From Promineifilum sp. (GTDB taxonomy: Bacteria; Chloroflexota; Anaerolineae; Promineifilales; Promineifilaceae): a DNA stretch of 64,000 nucleotides. Each line of letters starts with the position of its first letter. Position 1 is the first letter of the stretch. A program made the translations under genes and the position numbers. Below are positions 44,135 to 54,100 of the stretch, in pieces. Under the pieces are notes generated by a model, which did no database searches, was not told the DNA's origin, and saw only the letters and a list, made by a program, of their open reading frames with translations. The stretch covers positions 52,881-116,880 of the forward strand of contig JAGOBF010000011.1 in the NCBI GenBank assembly GCA_017983515.1, written 5' to 3'.

Positions 44135-45355
44135 ATGAACGCTAAGCAGGAAAGACAGAAAGACGTCTGGTTGAAGTGGGACTGGCTGTGGAAAGCGCTC
44201 TTCTACGCCGCCGTCATCGTTTCCACGTGGCTAATGCTGCTGGACGATGACCGTAAAGCCCCGATCTCGGCCGCGCTCTTGCTGACGGCGCTTTTACTGC
44301 TCTGGCATTGGGGCGGATTGAAACTGGCCTACCGGAAATCGGGTGATTCGGACGATCACGCCATCTTCCGCTTCATCGTTATCTTGGGCGTCATCATTCT
44401 CTGGTTTGCGTTGGTCAATGTGTCGCCCGCCTATTACTTCACCCTCTTCGGTCTATTCGGCCTGGTTTTTCGCCATTTACCCATCCGCTATGGCGCGATT
44501 GCCGTCTTAACTCTGACCGGGTTAATTATTTTCGAGCAGTTGTCCAGCGCGGGTGCGTCGTTCTCTCTGGCAAACCCCACCGTTTGGTTGTTCCTCCTGA
44601 CGGCACTGGGCGCCATCGTCCTCGGCATATGGATAACAGCCATCATAGGACAGAGCGCTCAACGTCGACAGCTTATCGAACAGTTGGAAGCGACGCAGAC
44701 GGAGTTGGCGGCCGCCGAACGGCGCGCCGGGGTTCTGGAAGAACGCCAGCGGCTGGCGCGCGATATCCATGATACGCTGGCCCAGGGGTTCACCAGCATC
44801 GTTATGCACCTCGAGGCGGCCGATCAGGCCCTGCCTGATGATCTGGACACGCTGCAAAAGCATCTCGACCGGGCTCGCGAGACAGCTCGGACCAGCCTGG
44901 AACAGGCGCGCCGGGTGGTACACGCTTTGCGACCCCACTCACTGGATCAGCGATCACTGCCGGATGCGATCGAACGGACGGCCGTCCGTTGGCACGAAGA
45001 AACCGGCATTCCCTTGACCACGATCACCACCGGCGACCCTGTCCCCCTGCATCCCGATATCGAAGTGACGCTGCTGCGAGCGACCCAGGAAGCGCTGGCT
45101 AATATTCGCAAACATGCCCAGGCCACGGCCGTGCAGATCACTCTCTCGTATATTGATGACGTCGTTGTGCTGGACGTTCAGGATAATGGCGTGGGCGCCG
45201 CAGCGGCGGGCGCCGCAGCGGCGTCGCCCCTTTCCGGCGGCTACGGCTTGCAGGCGATGCGCGAACGGGCCGAACAATGTGGAGGCTCAGTGACCCTGGA
45301 AAGCGAACCGGGCGAGGGCACGACAGTTGTCGTCTCTATCCCGATTTATGGCTAA
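44135..45355 (+). CDS. Membrane histidine kinase (NarL/DesK type)
   Basis: A 406-residue sensor kinase. Residues 15-175 contain about six membrane helices and almost no extracytoplasmic domain, as in intramembrane-sensing kinases. A HisKA_3 dimerisation domain follows, with phospho-acceptor His212 in RLARDIHDTLAQGF, then a HATPase_c domain with EALANIRKHAQA (N box), DVQDNGVG and GGYGLQAMRERAE. Between DNGVG and the next motif sits GAAAAGAAAAS, produced by a perfect 15-bp tandem duplication at 45193-45222. Its position next to the ABC-2 exporter suggests that it senses an envelope stress or drug and activates the exporter through the following regulator. Confidence 0.93.
   Translation: MNAKQERQKDVWLKWDWLWKALFYAAVIVSTWLMLLDDDRKAPISAALLLTALLLLWHWGGLKLAYRKSGDSDDHAIFRFIVILGVIILWFALVNVSPAYYFTLFGLFGLVFRHLPIRYGAIAVLTLTGLIIFEQLSSAGASFSLANPTVWLFLLTALGAIVLGIWITAIIGQSAQRRQLIEQLEATQTELAAAERRAGVLEERQRLARDIHDTLAQGFTSIVMHLEAADQALPDDLDTLQKHLDRARETARTSLEQARRVVHALRPHSLDQRSLPDAIERTAVRWHEETGIPLTTITTGDPVPLHPDIEVTLLRATQEALANIRKHAQATAVQITLSYIDDVVVLDVQDNGVGAAAAGAAAASPLSGGYGLQAMRERAEQCGGSVTLESEPGEGTTVVVSIPIYG
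45193..45222. repeat. 15-bp tandem duplication in the kinase gene
   Basis: GGGCGCCGCAGCGGC occurs twice back to back (45193-45207 and 45208-45222), adding Gly-Ala-Ala-Ala-Ala twice in the ATP-lid loop. Confidence 0.8.
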
Positions 45356-45400
45356 GGAGCGCTGTCGACTACTCATGAGTTGGCAGATTGGATGTTGCTT

Positions 45401-46036
45401 ATGGACAAAATTCGCATTTTGATAACTGATGATCACCCGGTTGTGCTCGAAGGGCTGTCCGGAATGTTGGCCGGCCAGTCCGATTTTGAGGTCATAGGCT
45501 TGGCCGCGGATGGCGACACGGCCGTTACGTTGCACGATTCCCTGGCCCCCGACGTCACCCTGATGGATCTACGAATGCCCGGCCTGGATGGCGTGGGGGC
45601 GATTAAGGCGATCAAGGCCCAACAGCCGTCGTCCCGAATCATCGTCCTGACCACCTACGACTCTGACGCCGATATCCTGCCCGCTATCGAGGCCGGGGCC
45701 ACCGGCTATTTGCTGAAAGATGCCCCTCGTGAAGAGCTGTTCCGCGCCATACGCGCCGCCGCCCAGGGAGACTCCGTGCTGGCCCCGGCCGTCGCCGCTC
45801 GCCTCATGACCCGGATGCGTGCCCCGGCCGAAGAGAACTTAAGCGCCCGCGAGATTGAAGTGCTGCAATTGGTGGCCAAAGGAGTGGGCAACAAAGAAAT
45901 AGGCAAAACTCTCCACATCAGCACGGCAACGGTGAAAACCCACCTCATCCATATTTACGGCAAGCTGGGCGTAGATGACCGGACCGCGGCCGTGACCACA
46001 GCCCTGGAGAAAGGGATCATCACGCTGGCCCGCTAG
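45401..46036 (+). CDS. NarL/FixJ-type response regulator
   Basis: A 211-residue transcription factor and partner of the kinase before it. The receiver domain has ITDDHPVVLEGL (acidic pocket), phospho-acceptor Asp56 in DVTLMDLRMPG, the switch Thr in VLTTYDSD and Lys in YLLKDAPREELF. The LuxR-type helix-turn-helix has LSAREIEVLQLVAKG, NKEIGKTLHISTATVKTH and IYGKLGVDDRTAAV. ATG 45401 fits the family's usual distance to the first strand; an ATG at 45392 is an alternative. The kinase stop is 45 bases upstream. Likely targets are the exporter genes upstream, but no operator was identified. Confidence 0.93.
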   Translation: MDKIRILITDDHPVVLEGLSGMLAGQSDFEVIGLAADGDTAVTLHDSLAPDVTLMDLRMPGLDGVGAIKAIKAQQPSSRIIVLTTYDSDADILPAIEAGATGYLLKDAPREELFRAIRAAAQGDSVLAPAVAARLMTRMRAPAEENLSAREIEVLQLVAKGVGNKEIGKTLHISTATVKTHLIHIYGKLGVDDRTAAVTTALEKGIITLAR

Positions 46037-46095
46037 GCTGCGAGCGCTGAACACTACGGTTCCTGGTCGTCTGCAAAGATCAGAGGCAAATACGC

Positions 46096-47616
46096 CTAGA
46101 CAGCCACATTCCGCCACCCGCGCGCCGTCGCCCACGGATCATACACCGGCTGCCCCCCGGTCACCGTGGCCGCCGTCTCGCTATTCGTCGCGCTGAGGAC
46201 TTCAAAGGCCGCGGCGGCAATCCACTCATCCTCGCTCGCCCCGGCCGGCGGCTGCCAATCGGCCATGTGCTCGGCCAGGAAGCTTGTGCTGGTCTGCCCG
46301 GCGACGAACGCCGGCTCGGCCAGGATGTCGCGCAGATAGCCGATGTTGGTCGCCACGCCCAGTACCACCATCTCGCTCAGCGCGCGCTCCATCTTGCGGA
46401 TAGCCTCCCGCCGCTCCGCGCCCCAGGTAATGACCTTGGCCAGCATCGGATCGTAGTAGGGCGACACCGCCGAACCGCTCTCGATGCCGTCGTCGACGCG
46501 CAAGCCGGGCCCAGCCGGTCGGCCGTAGTGAACTATCTCGCCGATGGACGGCAGGAAGCCGGTCGCCGGGTCCTCGGCGTAGACGCGGCACTCGATGGCG
46601 TGGCCGCGCCGCGTCACCTCGTCCTGCGCGAAGCCCAGCGGCTCTCCGGTTGCGACGCGCAATTGCCACGTCACCAGGTCGATGCCGGTCACGCTCTCTG
46701 TCACCGGATGCTCCACCTGCAAGCGCGTGTTCATCTCCAGAAAGTAGAAGCCGCCCGCGCCGTCGACGATGAATTCCACCGTCCCGGCGCTGCTGTAGCC
46801 CGCGGCGCGCGCCAGGCGCACGGCCGCGGCGGTGATGGCTTCGCGCAGGCCCTCATCGTCGCCCACCACCGGCGACGGGCTTTCCTCGATGATCTTCTGA
46901 TGGCGGCGCTGAATCGAGCATTCGCGCTCGTAGAGGTGCAGCAGATTGCCGTGGGCATCGCCCAACACCTGCACCTCAACGTGGTGGATCTGCGTGAAGT
47001 ACTTCTCCAGCAGCACGTGGGGATCGCCGAAAGCCGATTGGGCCTCTTGGCGGGCGGCTCGTAGCGCGTCGGGCAAGCTGCTCGAATCATCGACCACGCG
47101 CATCCCCTTGCCGCCGCCCCCGGCGCTGGCCTTGATGAGCACCGGGTAGCCAATGGCCTCGGCCGCCTCGGCCAGCTCGTTGTCGCTCCGGCCGGCTCCG
47201 TCGACGCCGGGCACCACGGGCACGTCGTGGCGCTGCGCCAGGGCGCGGGCCGCCGCCTTGCTGCCCAGCGCGCGCATGGCCTCCGGCGATGGCCCGACGA
47301 AGACCAGGCCGCGCCGGGCGCAGGCGGCGGCAAAGTCGGCGTTTTCGCTCAGGAAGCCGTAGCCGGGATGGATTGCTTCGACGCCGTGATTACCGGCGAT
47401 GGTCAGCAGCTTTTCGCTGTTGAGGTACGTCTCGGCCGCGGTGCTGCCGTGCAGCGCATAGGCCTCGTCGGCCTCGCGCACCCACGGCGCGTCCTTGTCT
47501 ACGTCGGAGTAGATGGCCACCGCGCTCGCCCCCAGCTCGTGGCAGGCGCGAATGATCCGGCGGGCGATCTCGCCCCGGTTGGCGATCAGAACCTTGTGAA
47601 ACATGGGAAAGCTCAT
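46096..47616 (-). CDS. accC: Biotin carboxylase (acetyl/acyl-CoA carboxylase subunit)
   Basis: ATP-dependent carboxylation of the biotin carrier protein, the first half-reaction of acetyl-CoA or acyl-CoA carboxylase. The 506 residues show KVLIANRGEIARRIIRAC, PGYGFLSENADFA, the glycine-rich ATP lid IKASAGGGGKGMR, RDCSIQRR-like RECSIQRRHQK, FLEMNTRLQVEHPVTE and the conserved IECRVYAEDP. The main fold is complete. About 55 extra C-terminal residues (EDEWIAAAAFEVL onward) replace the BCCP and biotinyl domain found in fused versions, so the carrier must be elsewhere. The first ATG (47614-47616) is preceded by a promoter that leaves only six bases of leader; a second ATG is at 47604. No other carboxylase gene is adjacent. 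Confidence 0.92.
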   Translation of the reverse strand: MSFPMFHKVLIANRGEIARRIIRACHELGASAVAIYSDVDKDAPWVREADEAYALHGSTAAETYLNSEKLLTIAGNHGVEAIHPGYGFLSENADFAAACARRGLVFVGPSPEAMRALGSKAAARALAQRHDVPVVPGVDGAGRSDNELAEAAEAIGYPVLIKASAGGGGKGMRVVDDSSSLPDALRAARQEAQSAFGDPHVLLEKYFTQIHHVEVQVLGDAHGNLLHLYERECSIQRRHQKIIEESPSPVVGDDEGLREAITAAAVRLARAAGYSSAGTVEFIVDGAGGFYFLEMNTRLQVEHPVTESVTGIDLVTWQLRVATGEPLGFAQDEVTRRGHAIECRVYAEDPATGFLPSIGEIVHYGRPAGPGLRVDDGIESGSAVSPYYDPMLAKVITWGAERREAIRKMERALSEMVVLGVATNIGYLRDILAEPAFVAGQTSTSFLAEHMADWQPPAGASEDEWIAAAAFEVLSATNSETAATVTGGQPVYDPWATARGWRNVAV

Positions 47617-47622
47617 GGCTTG

Positions 47623-47651
47623 ATTATCGGTTGGCCGGCGGCAAGCGGCAA
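47623..47651 (-). promoter_or_regulatory. Promoter giving a leaderless accC mRNA
   Basis: On the minus strand TTGCCG (47646-47651), a 17-base spacer and GATAAT (47623-47628) end six bases before the ATG at 47616. Confidence 0.6.
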
Positions 47652-47761
47652 GTTGGATTGTGGACGGCAGAGATCAACGCCGGGTACAGAAGAATGAGCA
47701 ACGGTGTCCGCTTCTTTTCCTTGCGTCTTTGCTTCCTGGCGTTGAAATATCTCCTGGCCGA

Positions 47762-48820
47762 TCAGCCATCGCCGGTGAGCAACGTCTCACGCAGCCGCTG
47801 CAGATCATGTTCCGTCAGCCCCGCTCGCCGCAAATAGGCCTCCACTGAGCCGTAGCGCCGCCGGAGGTGGGCCAGTGCGCCGATCAACGTTGGCGCTTCG
47901 GCCAGCAGGAACGGCCGCAGCCTCTCCTCGCTAAAACCGAAGGCGTAGAGCAACTCCAATTCCGAGCGCATGCGCTCGGCCAAAACGCCGAAGGCGCGAT
48001 TGCTCAGTGTGTAATCGGCGATGACCGTCTCTTCGGGCACGCCCAGGGACAACAGCAGCAGGGCCACGGCCAGCCCGGTGCGATCCTTGCCCGCCGTACA
48101 GTGGACGACCAGCGGCAAATTGGCTGGATCGGCCGCGGCACGGAGAATCCCGGCCAAGAGCGGGCCGTTCTGGTCGAGCATGATGACGTAGACCTGCTGC
48201 AGCATCTTCTGGATGCGCGAACGCAGGCGAAACAAGGTGACGAGGCGACGCACGCGGCCGACTTCGGCGGCGATGGGCGTATGCCTGGCGATTGCCCCCG
48301 GCGGCAGGCGGTCGGGATGGTTCTCAACCTCCTCGCGCGAGCGCAGATCGCAGGACAAGCGCAGCCCCAGCCTCCCCAGATAGGCGACATCCGCCTCGGT
48401 CAGTTCGGCCAGCGACCCGGCGCGATAGACCCGCCCCCAGCGCACGGCGCGGCCGTCGGCCGTCCGGTAGCCGCCCAGATCGCGGAAGTTGGACTCACCG
48501 GCCAACGGCAGCGTCCGCTCGGCGACGACGTGGCGGCGGCCGTCAAGCTCCAGCAGAAAATAGGGGCGCACGGCCGACGACGGCCCACCGACGGCCGCTT
48601 CTATCTCCGAATTCGTCATGCGTAATTCGTTATTCGTCGCACCCCCCACGGGCAGCGGCCAGCCGCCGGCGGGCGCATCGGGATCGTCGCTCACGTAAAC
48701 GGCCACATGCGCCGCTGGTTGTCGCCAGCGAAGGAGCCAATCGCCGTTCGCCGGGCGTTCGACCCAAGCCTCTTCGGGCGGCAGAATGACGTAGCGATCA
48801 GCGGAAAAGGAGGACGACAT
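47762..48820 (-). CDS. Tyrosine-type protein phosphatase (IphP family)
   Basis: A 352-residue phosphatase without signal peptide. The catalytic P-loop HCTAGKDRTG (Cys near 242, Arg six residues later) follows NFRDLGGYRTADGRAVRWG, both standard for the Y_phosphatase3/IphP branch, which can dephosphorylate tyrosine, serine or phosphoinositides. The N-terminal 110 residues form a separate beta-rich module (AWVERPANGDWLLRWRQP, VAVYVSDDPDAPAGG). Inside it, TNNELRMTNSEIEA is encoded by a 7-bp tandem tract and interrupts the module just after a strand. The C-terminal helices include a DYTLSNRAFG phrase typical of the family. It is divergent from the racemase gene. Confidence 0.88.
   Translation of the reverse strand: MSSSFSADRYVILPPEEAWVERPANGDWLLRWRQPAAHVAVYVSDDPDAPAGGWPLPVGGATNNELRMTNSEIEAAVGGPSSAVRPYFLLELDGRRHVVAERTLPLAGESNFRDLGGYRTADGRAVRWGRVYRAGSLAELTEADVAYLGRLGLRLSCDLRSREEVENHPDRLPPGAIARHTPIAAEVGRVRRLVTLFRLRSRIQKMLQQVYVIMLDQNGPLLAGILRAAADPANLPLVVHCTAGKDRTGLAVALLLLSLGVPEETVIADYTLSNRAFGVLAERMRSELELLYAFGFSEERLRPFLLAEAPTLIGALAHLRRRYGSVEAYLRRAGLTEHDLQRLRETLLTGDG
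48608..48642. repeat. 7-bp tandem tract inside the phosphatase gene
   Basis: Plus-strand units CGAATTC, GTCATGC, GTAATTC, GTTATTC and GTCGCAC. The host frame stays open and gains TNNELRMTNSE. Confidence 0.75.
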
Positions 48821-48882
48821 GGTTTGTGAAATGATTGAATCGGCTGTGGATGGAAAGGACCGGTGGATGGAAATGGCCGGCC

Positions 48883-48897
48883 GTGCTAAGCTAGCAC
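48883..48897. promoter_or_regulatory. Small palindrome in the phosphatase-racemase gap
   Basis: GTGCTA-AGC-TAGCAC is a perfect 6-bp inverted repeat 33 bases before the racemase ATG, possibly an operator. No promoter is clear. Confidence 0.3.
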
Positions 48898-48929
48898 TCG
48901 TCCTTGGAGTTTAGTTCACCGAGCCAAAA

Positions 48930-49727
48930 ATGTCACCTGATCAGCGGGATACCTCCGCCCCGTCCAGCTCCGCCCCGCCCGTCATCGGCATCGTCGGCGG
49001 CGTTGGCCCGTTCGCCGGGCTGGACTTGCAGCGCAAGATACTCGAAGAGACCATCGCCACCGGCGACCCGGATCACCTGCCGGTTATCGCCGTGTCCTGG
49101 CCCCAACGCATTCCCGATCGAACGGAGTATCTGCTCGGTCATATCACCGACAACCCGGCCCGGGCCATCGTCGCCCAACTGCGCTTGCTGGCCGACGCGG
49201 GAGCGACCGTGGCCGGCATCCCCTGCAACACCGCCCACGCGCCGGCCATCTTCGACGTCATTCGCGAGGGCGTGGGCGCGTTCGAGCGGCCGCTGCGTCT
49301 GCTGCACATGATCGACGAAACGGCCGCCCATCTGATGGCTAATCATCCGGCGCTGCAAACGATTGGCGTCCTGTCGACCACCGGCGCGTGGCAAACGCGC
49401 CTCTACCCGGCCGCGCTTGAACCGCTCGGCTATCGGGTCGTCGCCCCGGACGAGGCGCGGCAAGTGGCGACGATTCACCCCGCCGTCTATGATCCCGTCT
49501 ACGGCATCAAGGCCAACGGGCGCGTGTCGGCGCGAGCACGAGCCGCTTTGGAACAGGCGGCCGCCTATCTCTGCCGCCAGGGCGCCGAGGCCATCATCGT
49601 CGGCTGCACGGAAATGCCGCTGGCTTTCACCGAGCAGGAATTTGACGGGCGGACGCTCATCGACCCGACGCGCGTCCTGGCGCGGGCGCTCGTGCGGGCC
49701 GTGGCCCCCCAACAACTCAAGGTATGA
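48930..49727 (+). CDS. Aspartate/glutamate racemase family protein
   Basis: A 265-residue PLP-independent racemase. Two catalytic cysteines are visible, in AGIPCNTAHAP (about residue 92) and VGCTEMPLA (about 208), and the N-terminus has IGIVGGVGPFAGLDL. The length and the GGVGP motif fit the aspartate-racemase branch better than MurI. D-amino acids formed here could serve peptidoglycan or other cell-wall polymers. The stop overlaps the start of the next gene (ATGATGA arrangement), so the lipoprotein is coupled. About 17 N-terminal residues are Ser/Pro-rich and lie outside the fold. Confidence 0.88.
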   Translation: MSPDQRDTSAPSSSAPPVIGIVGGVGPFAGLDLQRKILEETIATGDPDHLPVIAVSWPQRIPDRTEYLLGHITDNPARAIVAQLRLLADAGATVAGIPCNTAHAPAIFDVIREGVGAFERPLRLLHMIDETAAHLMANHPALQTIGVLSTTGAWQTRLYPAALEPLGYRVVAPDEARQVATIHPAVYDPVYGIKANGRVSARARAALEQAAAYLCRQGAEAIIVGCTEMPLAFTEQEFDGRTLIDPTRVLARALVRAVAPQQLKV

Positions 49728-51004
49728 TGAACTCTTGCGCGAGCACTCGTCGCTATCCCCGGTTGTTCGTCCTGTTGGCGCTGCTGACGGCTTTGGCCGC
49801 GGCCTGCGACCAGACTGCCACGACTGCGGTTGTGCCACCACCGCCGGCCGAGACTCAATTGCCAGACGACACGGGCCCCATCGACGCCCCCATCCAGCCG
49901 CCCTCGGCCGACAGGCCGCTGACCGGCCCCCTGGTGGGCTTCTATGTGGAAGATAACTACGAGGACGTGTACTTCTCGATTTTCGACACGGCGACCGGCG
50001 CTCTGCGCCTGCTGAAAAGCGGCCTGCCTATCTACCTCGACGAAGCGCAATGGTTCGATAACGGCTGCCGGTTGTTTGTCCACGGCCAGTTGATAGACCT
50101 GCACGGTCTTGCCCAGTGGTCGGTTCCCCCGGAAGTGGCCGGAAAAATAGAGGCGATCAACACCGCCCAACTTTCGCCCGATCGCCTGCATCTGGTCTAC
50201 GTTGTGGCCTCCGGCGTTCAGACGGGGGCGGCCGCGCCCGCGGCCGACGTGGAGGTGGTTTCCCTGTCACCACCGTTTGCCGTCGTCCGACAGACGACCC
50301 ACGGCGGCGGCAATCCGCGGGCTTTGGCCTGGTCAGCCGACGGCGCGTGGCTCTACTTCACCGACTACGACGCGGGCGGCGTCCTACAGATCTTCCGCGC
50401 CGCGCCCGACGGCTCGTCATCCCGGCAAGTGACCGGCCATACCGAACCGCTCGGCGCGATTAACGACCTGGCCCCGTCCCCCGATGGGCGCTATCTGGCC
50501 TATAGCGTACAGACCCTGCTGCAAGCCGCTCATCCCTATACCTACCGGCCGGTCGATGAGGGCTGGGTGGGAATCGTCGATTTGACGGCGGGGACAAGCG
50601 CCGTGGTACGCTACCCCAAATTCGCCGCCGCCGAACCGGGCCGCGGCCTTGTCTGGGACGCCGCGAGCGACAACCTGCTCATCATCGGCGACAGCCTGCT
50701 GGTCGCCGACGATGATCCATTGGCCGGCCGCCAGGTGCATTGGGTCGCGGCGACGGGCGAGGTAACGCGCTCCCTCGTCTCGGCCGGCAGCCCCGATGGC
50801 CGCCTCGGCTGGATAGCGCCGCTGGGCGACATCGATACCCTGCTGGTCAGCGGCCGGGACGGGTTTTACATCTACGCCGGCGGCGAATTCCGGCGACTGG
50901 CTGGAGCCCAGGCGCCGCCGTTGGGGACAGAAACGGGCCTGCGGCCGATCGGCATTTTGCCGGCGCCAGCAGGGTTTCCAGGAGAGGCCGCATGCGCTCC
51001 CTAA
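49724..51004 (+). CDS. Beta-propeller-like lipoprotein
   Basis: A 426-residue exported protein. A basic start and LFVLLALLTALAAAC give a lipoprotein signal (Cys28), followed by a Pro/Thr spacer. The rest contains repeated blade-like phrases: LSPDRLHLVYVV, LAWSADGAWLYFTDYD, APSPDGRYLAYSVQ, LVWDAASDNLLIIGD and GSPDGRLGWIAPLGD. These are the S-PDG-x-L-x(Y/F) pattern of TolB/WD40-like propellers. It has no catalytic motif and probably binds a ligand or partner at the surface. Two adjacent ATGs (49724, 49727) are possible. The gene overlaps the racemase by four bases and ends 99 bases before the convergent PBP gene. Confidence 0.78.
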   Translation: MMNSCASTRRYPRLFVLLALLTALAAACDQTATTAVVPPPPAETQLPDDTGPIDAPIQPPSADRPLTGPLVGFYVEDNYEDVYFSIFDTATGALRLLKSGLPIYLDEAQWFDNGCRLFVHGQLIDLHGLAQWSVPPEVAGKIEAINTAQLSPDRLHLVYVVASGVQTGAAAPAADVEVVSLSPPFAVVRQTTHGGGNPRALAWSADGAWLYFTDYDAGGVLQIFRAAPDGSSSRQVTGHTEPLGAINDLAPSPDGRYLAYSVQTLLQAAHPYTYRPVDEGWVGIVDLTAGTSAVVRYPKFAAAEPGRGLVWDAASDNLLIIGDSLLVADDDPLAGRQVHWVAATGEVTRSLVSAGSPDGRLGWIAPLGDIDTLLVSGRDGFYIYAGGEFRRLAGAQAPPLGTETGLRPIGILPAPAGFPGEAACAP

Positions 51005-51103
51005 GCGCGGCGATCTCGGGCGATCCGAAGCGCTTGCGCCAGGCCATTGAGCGTGCTTCCATCGTATAGACTGAAGTCACACGCCCGCTCGAACCCCTCT
51101 TCG

Positions 51104-54100
51104 TTACGGCCCCGGCGTCGTTTCCGGCGTCCCTCCCGCCTCCACAGTGGGTGGTTCAACCGTCGGCGGCTCCACAGTCGGCGATTCGACTGTCGGCGGC
51201 TCCAGCGTGGGCGTCGGCGAGACGGTTGGTGTGGCTGAGGTCGTCGCCGTGGAGGTCACGGTGACCGTCGGCGTGGCCGTGCCCGTCGGCGTGGCGGTCG
51301 GCGTTTCCGTCGGCGTGGTCGTCGGCGTCGGCGTCGGCTGTTGCAGATTGAACACTGCTCGCCCCTCATGCAGCACCGGGTCATTCTCCGGCGTGAACGG
51401 ATTGTCGGGGCCGAAGACGATGACCCGAATCGTGACCAGACCACTGTAGTCTATCTGCGACGTATCCCAGACCGCCAATAGGCCATCCTGCACCGCTTCC
51501 GGCCGCCGCTCCTGCACCATTCCCCATCCGCCGGGATTCTCGCCAAAACCATATTCGACCTGGTAGCCCTGATAGTTCGGCCCCATAGCCGTGCCCCAAA
51601 TCTCGATGGCGCTGCGGTCGAGGGCATCACCCTCGTTGCGCGGCCGGATGATCTCGGCGCGCGGCCGGGGGGTATTACCGTCGCAAGCCTGCGTCGGCGG
51701 CGAGATGGCCGCCGACGTCGCCCCTTGCGACGCCGCCCACTGTTGGCCGGGGGCCGTCGTCTGCATCCAGTTCGTCGCCAGCGCGCGTTCGCGCTCCAGC
51801 ACATCGGGCCGGCCGTTGACCGGCACGCCGCCGCCGAATGTGGCCTCATAGACGGCCTCGTTGCACGACGGATTGGCTTGCAAGCCGGTCCACAGGTCGA
51901 TAGCCATACGGGTGACGCCTTGCGAAGCGTCCTGCGGCGGCTGGTCCCCGGCGAACGATTCGGTCATCCGCTGGGCGCAGGTCGAAGTCGCGTCGACGGC
52001 GATGCCCGTGTCGGCGCAGATCTCGCGGTCGACCACGCCCGGCGGGCGTACGAAGCTGAGCGCCTCGCGCCCAGTCAGATAGGAAGTCATGAAGCGGTTC
52101 CAGATGGGCGAAGCCAACCGGTAGCCCGACTGCCCCGCGCCGATGGGCCGGTTGTCGGTGTTGCCCACCCACACCGAGGCCAGCACCTGTGGCGCATAGC
52201 CGATGGTCCAGGCGTCGCGCACGTCATCGGCCGTTGTGCCGCTTGTGCCCGTCTTGACCGCCACCTGGTAGCCGGGGATGAGCAGATTGTTCTGCTGGCC
52301 GAACTCGGTCAGGCGGGCGTTGTTGTCGCTCAGGATGCTGGTCAGCAGATAGGCATGTTCGGGGCGCACGGCCTGCGGCGCCACGGCCGCGGGCGATGAA
52401 TTATCATACAGGACGTTGCCGTTGCGATCCTCGATGCGCGTGATGGCGTAGGGCGTGATGTAGCGGCCGCCGTTCGCCAGCGCCCCGAAGGCCCCGGCCA
52501 TTTGCAGCGGCGGGATCTCGCCCGCGCCCAGCGCCAGCGACAGGCCATGATCACGCGGCTGTCCGCTCTCCGCGCAGCCGTCGTCCTGCAAGTAAGTCAG
52601 ACCGACTTTCTGGACATCGCTGATGAACTCGCAAACGCCGACGAACTCCATCGCCTTGACGGCCGGGATGTTGTAGGAGTTGCCCAGCGCCGGGCGAATG
52701 CGCATCGGGCCGTGGAACTCATCATCGAAGTTCTTGGGGATGTAGGGTGGGTTGACGCCGTCGGGGAACTCCGTGCGCACGTCCCACAGCAGCGTCGCCG
52801 GAGTCCAGCCGCGCTCGAAGGCCGACAGATAGACGAGCGGCTTGACCGACGAACCGGGCTGGCGCGGGGCCAGGGCCATGTTGACCTGGCCGCTGATGGC
52901 TTCGTCGTTGAAGTCGGCGCTGCCAACCATGGCGATGATCTCGCCCGTCTGCGGCTGGAGGGCCACCAGCGAGGCGTTGTTGGCTCCGCCCGCGGCCAGC
53001 AAGTCGCGATTGGCGGCCACGGCCTCCTCGGCCTGTCGTTGCGCGTCGGGGTCGAGCGTTGTGAGGATGCTCAGGCCGCCGCGATAGATCGACTGCGCGC
53101 CCAGCAGCTCTTCGGCCTGTTGCAGCACGGTAAAGGTGAAATGGGGATGACGGATGGTCACCTCCGGCCGTTGCAACTCGTAGACGCGCGCGGCCATCTC
53201 GTCCAGCGCCGCCTGGGCATCGGACAGATTGATGTCGTCGTTGGCGACCATCAGGCTGAGCACTTCCCGCTGGCGGCCGAGAGCCTTGTCGGGGGCCGTG
53301 TAGGGGTCCCACAGGGCCGGAGCCTGGGGCAGCCCGGCCAGCAGCGACGCCTCGGTCAGCGTTAGATCGGCGGCCGACTTGTTGAAATAGGTGTTGGCCG
53401 CCGCCTCGATGCCGTAGGCCAGATTGCCGTAATAAATCTCGTTCAGATATAGCTCGAGTATCTCCGGCTTACTATAGGTACGAGAGATTTCGGCGGCCAG
53501 GATGATCTCGCGCACCTTGCGCCGGTAGCTGCGCTCGGTGCGCTCGTCCTCGTCCAGCAGCGTGGCCCGCACGAGTTGCTGGGTGATGGTGCTCGTCCCG
53601 GCCACGGCCTCCCCCTCCCGCGCGGCCTGCACGACGGCGCGAACGAGGCCAATGACGTCGAAGCCAGGATTGTCATAGAAACGCTTGTCCTCGGTGGCGA
53701 TGGTGGCCTGGACGAGATAGGGCGAGATGCGGTCGAGTGGCACGTAGGTACGATTGCCCGCGTTGGGGTCGGCCAGGGCATAGAGCAGCTGGCCGTTCCG
53801 ATCATAAATGCGGGCCGTCTCGAAGGTGCTGGCCCGATTGCGCAATTCCGTCGGCCGTGGCAAGTCGCCGGCCACCAGACTGTAGCCAATGGCCGCGGCC
53901 GAGGCCAGCAACAGCCCGCCCACGAACAGCACCAGCAGGGTGATGACAAAGCCACGCCCGATGCGTCCAGCGGTCATCGGCCGCCTGGCTTTGGTGTTGA
54001 TCGACGGCGGGGGCGGCGCGGGCCGGCGACCGGCCGGCGGGGGCGGAGACGGCCGTTGCTCGCGCTTGGGCGGCAGGGCCGGTGGGGCCACGGCTGGGGG

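Noticed and set aside
53570..53720. Unusual PBP glycosyltransferase motif with Asn in place of His (EDKRFYDNPGFD)
   Set aside because: The catalytic Glu and the rest of the motif are intact, and Asn at this place is tolerated in related proteins as I recall them, so it was not listed as a defect.
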